A stretch of DNA of 26,494 nucleotides from an uncultured Ruminococcus sp. (GTDB taxonomy: Bacteria; Bacillota; Clostridia; Oscillospirales; Acutalibacteraceae). Positions 23,729-26,494 of the stretch are shown here, in pieces. The notes beneath the pieces are model-generated. The model saw only the letters and a list, made by a program, of their open reading frames with translations. It was not told where the DNA came from and did no database searches. Within the stretch, counting starts at the first letter, position 1, and each line of letters opens with the position of its first letter. The DNA is taken from assembly GCA_902803585.1 (NCBI GenBank), contig CADCQO010000306.1:1-26494 (forward strand), read 5' to 3'. A program made the position numbers and the translations under genes.

Positions 23729-23759
23729 TTGTACAAAAACCGTGCATAATATTATTATG
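23729..23759. promoter_or_regulatory. Divergent control region with a 7-1-7 inverted repeat
   Basis: CATAATA (23745-23751), one base, TATTATG (23753-23759) form a perfect 7-1-7 inverted repeat between the SOD-like gene and the DUF421 gene, just before the GGAGGG of the latter. A TTGTACAA palindrome lies at 23729-23736. The 7-1-7 geometry is that of Fur-family operators (Fur, PerR, Zur), although the sequence is not their exact consensus. No clear -35/-10 pair was found for either direction. Confidence 0.4.
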
Positions 23760-23769
23760 GAGGGATTGT

Positions 23770-24447
23770 ATGGAAATCTTGAAAGTTGTCATTGCCTCGC
23801 TGTTTTCGGCACTGATACTGTTTGTCATTGCAAAAATGATTGGTCACAAACAGATATCTCAGCTTGAACTGTTCGACTATATCACAGGTATTACACTGGG
23901 GTCTATTGGTGCAGAATTCGCCACTACATTGGATCAGCCCTGGTGGAAACCGGTCATTGCAATGATAGTCTTTGGTCTGGTCACGGTCATGCTGAGTTTT
24001 ATTACACGAAAATTTCCCAAATCCAGAAAGTATATCAACGGAACACCCACTATCATTATGAACGGAGGTAAGCTCTTCCGTGAAAATATGAAAAAAGCAA
24101 AGTTGGATCTGAGCGAATTTCTGCTTTTGTGCCGTCAGGAGGGCTATTTCAACATTGATGATATTTCTGTTGCTGTCTACGAGTATAACGGCAAGCTGAC
24201 GATTCTCCCTGTCAGCACAAAGCGTCCTGTTCAGCCCATAGACTTGGGAATCTTTCCCGAAAAGGACGAAATCAACGTTGAAGTTATCATGGACGGGAGA
24301 ATTCTGCGTGAAAATCTTCAGAGAATGGGACTGGACGAAACATGGCTGAAAAAACAGCTCAGTCAGCAGGATATCGGCAGTCCGAAAGACGTATTTCTGG
24401 CTCTGTGCGACAGCAGGCATAAACTGTCTGTCTATAAAAAGCAATGA
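23770..24447 (+). CDS. DUF421 / YetF family membrane protein
   Basis: A 225-residue protein with two to three N-terminal membrane segments (about residues 3-22, 36-50 and 61-79) and a soluble C-terminal domain. The GHKQISQLELFDYITGITLGSIGAE stretch at 25-49 and the cytoplasmic GTPTIIMNGGKL, then LLLCRQEGYFNIDDISVAVYEYNGKLTI, are typical of the YetF/DUF421 family. The molecular role is not settled; Bacillus members are linked to the spore or cell envelope. The start at 23770 is set by GGAGGG (23759-23764); the frame is open further upstream to 23653, but this includes the promoter region and an overlap with the SOD-like start. It diverges from the SOD-like operon and converges on the recombinase gene with a 28-base gap and no clear terminator. 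Confidence 0.92.
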   Translation: MEILKVVIASLFSALILFVIAKMIGHKQISQLELFDYITGITLGSIGAEFATTLDQPWWKPVIAMIVFGLVTVMLSFITRKFPKSRKYINGTPTIIMNGGKLFRENMKKAKLDLSEFLLLCRQEGYFNIDDISVAVYEYNGKLTILPVSTKRPVQPIDLGIFPEKDEINVEVIMDGRILRENLQRMGLDETWLKKQLSQQDIGSPKDVFLALCDSRHKLSVYKKQ

Positions 24448-24475
24448 ATATCTATGGACGGTATCGCTGCACTGT

Positions 24476-25984
24476 TTACTTGTAAAAAATTCCTATTTCG
24501 CCGTCACCGATAATAACTTTCTCAATAAATGCCTGTGCAGTGAGCTTTCTGGCATCGAACGACAGGCTTTCCCAGTCTGTAAGCGCTTGTTTCAGCATCA
24601 CTGCATCAAATTCCGGCAAATTATCTGACGCAGAACGGGCAAGCCTTGATTTTATCTGTCTGCTTTCTTCATCAAGTTTTTGTATGCGTTCATTGATATA
24701 TTTCATCAATGTTTTGTCAGCCTCTGCTACTTTTGCCGTCAGTTTTCCGATTTCTTCACGGTTCTTTATCAGCTGTATTTTCAAGGCGTTTTCCTCTGCT
24801 GTAACATCACACCTTTGTCCGACGGGCGTAAAGCGAAAGGCTGTAATGCGTGTCAGCAGGGCGTTTTTGACAGCCAATTCCAGATCGTCAAAAGTCATCG
24901 CTTTTTTTCTGCCCTGACAGCTATGCTCTTTTTTCCCTCCGCAGTTCATATATCGCCTGCCGTTCCGCTGACCATTGACAACGGAAATACCCTTTCCGCA
25001 GAATTGGCATTTTGTCAGACCTGTCAGCCATGTATTTTTGCCCTTTCCGCTGTTGCTTACGGGCTTGTTTTTGTCCAGTTCATGCTGCACCGCCAGCCAC
25101 TCTGCCGATGGAATAATGCCTTCATGCTGATTCAGCTGAACATACTCCCCCTTCAGATCTGTGAATTTCTTGGTTGTTTTTCCTTTGCGTGTGCCATAAA
25201 CCGTACAGCCGTAAATGCCTTTATAATCATCAATGGGTTGATTCAGTGTTGCACCCTTTGCTTTCAGATAATCATACACATCTGCATCTGCACGGACATA
25301 AACCGTATTGCGCAGTATCCTGCTGACAGATACCGCTGTAAACGGTTTTCCACGATTTGTGAGAATTCCTTTATCGTTCAGTTGCTTTGCAATGCTTCCC
25401 AGACTTCTGTACCGCCGGTAATCTTCATATATCCGCTGTACAATCTGCAGCTTTTCGGGGTGTTCCATATCGGGTGAAAGCTGGTGCGTTCGTATGCCGT
25501 CTATTGATGCGGGAATTTTGCTGAAACCATACGGCGCTTTTCCTGACAGAAATAATCCTTTTTTTGCCCGCTCATAAAAATTATCCCTGACCCGCTTCTG
25601 TATCATGCTGCGCTCCAACTCTGCAAAAACCATAATTATTTGCAGCGTTGCCTTTCCCATTGCCGTAGAAGTATCAAACTGCTCACTGCATGATACAAAC
25701 TCCACCTGATGTTTTTCAAAAAGGCTGTAAATGCTCACAAAGTCCATCAGCGAACGGCTGATTCTGTCTACCTTATAAACTATCACCCTTTTGATTTTTC
25801 CTGATTTCACCGATCTTATCATTTTTTCAAAGGCGGGGCGGTTAGTATTGGCTCCCGTAAAGCCTTTATCTGAAAATACGGTATATGCCTCATTACCCAC
25901 CAGATAACAGCAGGCTGTCTTCTGCTGTTCAATGGAAATACTGTCCTTTTTATCAACTGACTGTCTGCAATAAATTGCTACCAT
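24476..25984 (-). CDS. Large serine recombinase (resolvase/invertase family)
   Basis: A 502-residue DNA recombinase. Residues 1-145 form the resolvase domain, with the nucleophile Ser9 in YCRQS, the KVDRISRS motif (about 71-78) carrying active-site arginines, and FAELERSMIQKRV in the long helix. Residues about 150-260 form the recombinase DNA-binding domain (GKAPYGF start). A zinc ribbon follows near 325-360 (CQFCG ... CGGKKEHSCQGR), then a coiled coil and a C-terminal tail. All domains are intact, so it may be active. Such enzymes integrate and excise mobile elements or flip DNA segments. ATG at 25984 is preferred to GTG at 26005: GAGGA lies eight to nine bases before the ATG, and the GTG would overlap the previous gene. 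No partner site was found. Confidence 0.93.
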   Translation of the reverse strand: MVAIYCRQSVDKKDSISIEQQKTACCYLVGNEAYTVFSDKGFTGANTNRPAFEKMIRSVKSGKIKRVIVYKVDRISRSLMDFVSIYSLFEKHQVEFVSCSEQFDTSTAMGKATLQIIMVFAELERSMIQKRVRDNFYERAKKGLFLSGKAPYGFSKIPASIDGIRTHQLSPDMEHPEKLQIVQRIYEDYRRYRSLGSIAKQLNDKGILTNRGKPFTAVSVSRILRNTVYVRADADVYDYLKAKGATLNQPIDDYKGIYGCTVYGTRKGKTTKKFTDLKGEYVQLNQHEGIIPSAEWLAVQHELDKNKPVSNSGKGKNTWLTGLTKCQFCGKGISVVNGQRNGRRYMNCGGKKEHSCQGRKKAMTFDDLELAVKNALLTRITAFRFTPVGQRCDVTAEENALKIQLIKNREEIGKLTAKVAEADKTLMKYINERIQKLDEESRQIKSRLARSASDNLPEFDAVMLKQALTDWESLSFDARKLTAQAFIEKVIIGDGEIGIFYK

Positions 25985-25995
25985 CAGAACATTCC

Positions 25996-26187
25996 TCAGC
26001 GGCACGGTATACTAACGGTTCTGTACTGTGTCAGAACATTGAAACAAATATCTGCTGTAATTGCTTCATCATGCTCTTTCTCTTCCTGTTTTGTGCGGAC
26101 GGGCATATATTCCGTTACCTCTATCCCGCAAAAACTGCTCTTTGTTACATAGTAGGTTCTGCCGTTGACAGCAGTTGTATTTTCCAT
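25996..26187 (-). CDS. Small protein preceding the serine recombinase
   Basis: A 63-residue polar protein starting MENTTAVNGRTYYVTKSSFCGIEVTEYMP, followed by a charged KQEEKEHDE stretch and ending QYRTVSIPCR. AGAGG lies about ten bases before the ATG at 26187. The same frame is open back to 26289, but without a good ribosome site. It ends 11 bases before the recombinase start, whose ribosome site overlaps its stop, so the two are probably translated together. I know of small ORFs of this type beside recombinases of mobile elements in Clostridia, but can assign no function. A directionality or accessory factor is a possibility only. Confidence 0.65.
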   Translation of the reverse strand: MENTTAVNGRTYYVTKSSFCGIEVTEYMPVRTKQEEKEHDEAITADICFNVLTQYRTVSIPCR

Positions 26188-26324
26188 AGTGTGATAACCT
26201 CTTTCGTTTGTATTGCAGGTTGCCGGCATTCCATAATACATATTCCTGTTCGGGCAGCAATAGCACCTTTTGACAGGCGAAATGAACAAAAACGGCAGTT
26301 ATTCCGATACTGTTTGATTCACAG

Positions 26325-26380
26325 AAAAAACAAGAACGATCCCCTGCAAGTATTCAGATAACTTGCAGGGGACCGCTCTT
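26325..26380 (-). terminator. Rho-independent terminator of the minus-strand gene at the right edge
   Basis: On the minus strand, a 20-bp stem (26380-26361 with 26351-26332; two G-U pairs in RNA) encloses a nine-base loop and is followed by GTTTTTT (26331-26325). It lies just after the stop codon at 26398. The remaining bases, 26188-26324, hold no recognisable gene and no convincing promoter for the recombinase pair. Confidence 0.9.
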
Positions 26381-26397
26381 TCAGGAGGAAAAGGTGA

Positions 26398-26494
26398 TTA
26401 TTTTACAATAACTTTAAAGTATTTCTTGGCAATTGTACCGGTACTGTCCTTTACCTTCACACAGATGTCATAAGTCACAGCAGAAGACGGTTTA
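26398..26494 (-). CDS. C-terminal end of an unknown, probably surface-located protein
   Basis: Only the last 31 codons lie in the window. They read KPSSAVTYDICVKVKDSTG ... KKYFKVIVK, ending with TAA at 26400-26398 and followed by a strong terminator. The pattern of alternating hydrophobic residues (YDICVKVKDSTGTIAKKYFKVIV) looks like the last two beta strands of an immunoglobulin-like or Y_Y_Y-type domain, as found at the ends of secreted multidomain proteins of Clostridia. It is too short to name. Confidence 0.6.
   Translation of the reverse strand, partial: KPSSAVTYDICVKVKDSTGTIAKKYFKVIVK

Overview
The window looks like chromosome from an anaerobic, low-to-medium GC Gram-positive gut bacterium of the Clostridia, most like Ruminococcus/Oscillospiraceae. 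The signs are TTGACA/TATAAT promoters, strong AGGAGG-type ribosome sites, a flavodiiron fusion typical of strict anaerobes, a DUF6472 cysteine-rich protein, a cytoplasmic Cu/Zn-SOD-like protein and Cna-B/SpaA surface modules. The assignment rests on reading families by eye, not on a search.

Left part (1-5970), core-like genes. The end of an M23 peptidase (+) converges on a two-gene minus operon: a DUF368/PopT-type undecaprenyl-phosphate transporter preceded by a DUF6472 protein. Divergent from that operon is rpsT. Three single-gene units follow, each with its own promoter and terminator: a 49-residue membrane microprotein, a three-module flavodiiron/flavin reductase/rubredoxin fusion, and a membrane-anchored L,D-transpeptidase. 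The M23 peptidase, lipid-carrier transporter and L,D-transpeptidase all concern cell-wall metabolism.

Middle part (5930-22600), an accessory region dominated by one minus-strand gene of about 5,311 codons, 60% of the window. It encodes a secreted protein with a signal peptide, about 30 GLUG-like GG[FY]xG motifs in about 1,770 residues, a Cna-B/SpaA block, about 11 tandem modules several of which resemble starch-binding module 26, more SpaA-like and pilin-like domains, and no visible wall anchor. Its stop codon lies about 25 bases before a truncated asnB remnant, which suggests that the giant gene arrived by recombination. It has a readable promoter overlapped by short direct and inverted repeats.

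Right part (22600-26494). A minus-strand pair (a 91-residue conserved-looking protein and a Cu/Zn-SOD-like protein) diverges from a DUF421/YetF membrane protein. A small ORF and a large serine recombinase follow on the minus strand, then the terminator and last 31 codons of another minus-strand gene, probably a surface protein. Stretches 1705-1982, 4600-4873 and 26188-26331 hold only the regulatory sites listed, or nothing I can recognise. No tRNA, rRNA, CRISPR array or insertion sequence was seen.
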